From an uncultured Chloroflexota bacterium (GTDB lineage Bacteria; Chloroflexota; Dehalococcoidia; UBA3495): a DNA stretch of 15,022 nucleotides. The notes under the pieces are model-generated. The model ran no database searches. It had not been told where the DNA came from and saw only the letters and a list, made by a program, of their open reading frames with translations. The DNA lies in contig CAJXEF010000034.1 in assembly GCA_913052545.1 (NCBI GenBank), forward strand, positions 1-15,022. The letters are read 5' to 3'. A program made the position numbers and the translations under genes. This document shows positions 14,980 to 15,022 of the stretch, piece after piece. Position 1 is the stretch's first letter. Each line of letters starts with the position of its first letter.

Positions 14980-15015
14980 CCCTCTATTCCAGTTTACCTC
15001 AGTCCGAATAGAGGG
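14980..15015 (+). terminator. Hairpin downstream of the 93-aa gene
   Basis: CCCTCTATTC (14980-14989) and GAATAGAGGG (15006-15015) form a 10-bp perfect stem with a 16-base loop, 63 bases after the stop. The sequence after it is AT-rich but has no T-run before the window ends. It is probably a terminator or a boundary with the next gene. Confidence 0.5.
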
Positions 15016-15022
15016 AATATAT

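Overview
The window is a gene-dense stretch of bacterial chromosome with short intergenic gaps, moderately AT-rich. It uses ATG, GTG and TTG starts, and several genes have clear Shine-Dalgarno (SD) sites. I see no rRNA, tRNA, transposase, phage gene, CRISPR array or plasmid function. The gene set (HspR-type repressor with GrpE and DnaK, class V aminotransferase, PA4872-like oxaloacetate decarboxylase, DUF1015, DUF429, small tandem cupins) and the look of the proteins suggest an uncultivated Chloroflexota lineage, perhaps SAR202 or Dehalococcoidia-like. That assignment is inference from protein style, not proven by any marker here.

Layout. (1) Positions 1-1701, plus strand: a class V pyridoxal-phosphate aminotransferase, then two small coiled-coil-like open frames of doubtful status. 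(2) 1698-2975, minus: a DUF1015 protein that meets the last small frame tail to tail with a 4-base overlap. (3) 3225-3992, plus: an unrecognised two-part protein. (4) 4026-7034, minus: a SAM-dependent methyltransferase, three tandem single-domain cupin paralogues ending in a 22-bp perfect hairpin, and a DUF429 predicted nuclease. (5) 7183-8046, plus: an oxaloacetate decarboxylase of the PEP mutase/isocitrate lyase superfamily, closed by a 25-bp perfect hairpin. (6) 8247-11212, plus: lysyl- and seryl-tRNA synthetases. (7) 11361-14539, plus: a heat-shock operon hspR-grpE-dnaK behind a near-consensus promoter. (8) 14571-15015, plus: a small unknown protein with its own extended -10 promoter and a closing hairpin.

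How the parts work together. The clearest unit is hspR-grpE-dnaK. HspR occupies the first place, which HrcA holds in many bacteria, and a palindrome overlapping the promoter is a candidate operator for autoregulation, although no canonical HAIR element is visible. The cupin trio is a local gene-amplification unit with its own end signal. The rest are mostly single housekeeping or metabolic genes. No single region looks like a wholly new defence or mobile system. The features most worth a second look are the cupin triplication, the HspR-first chaperone operon with its non-HAIR palindrome, the 17-bp perfect inverted repeat inside the dnaK tail, and the degraded-looking small frames at 1244-1701.
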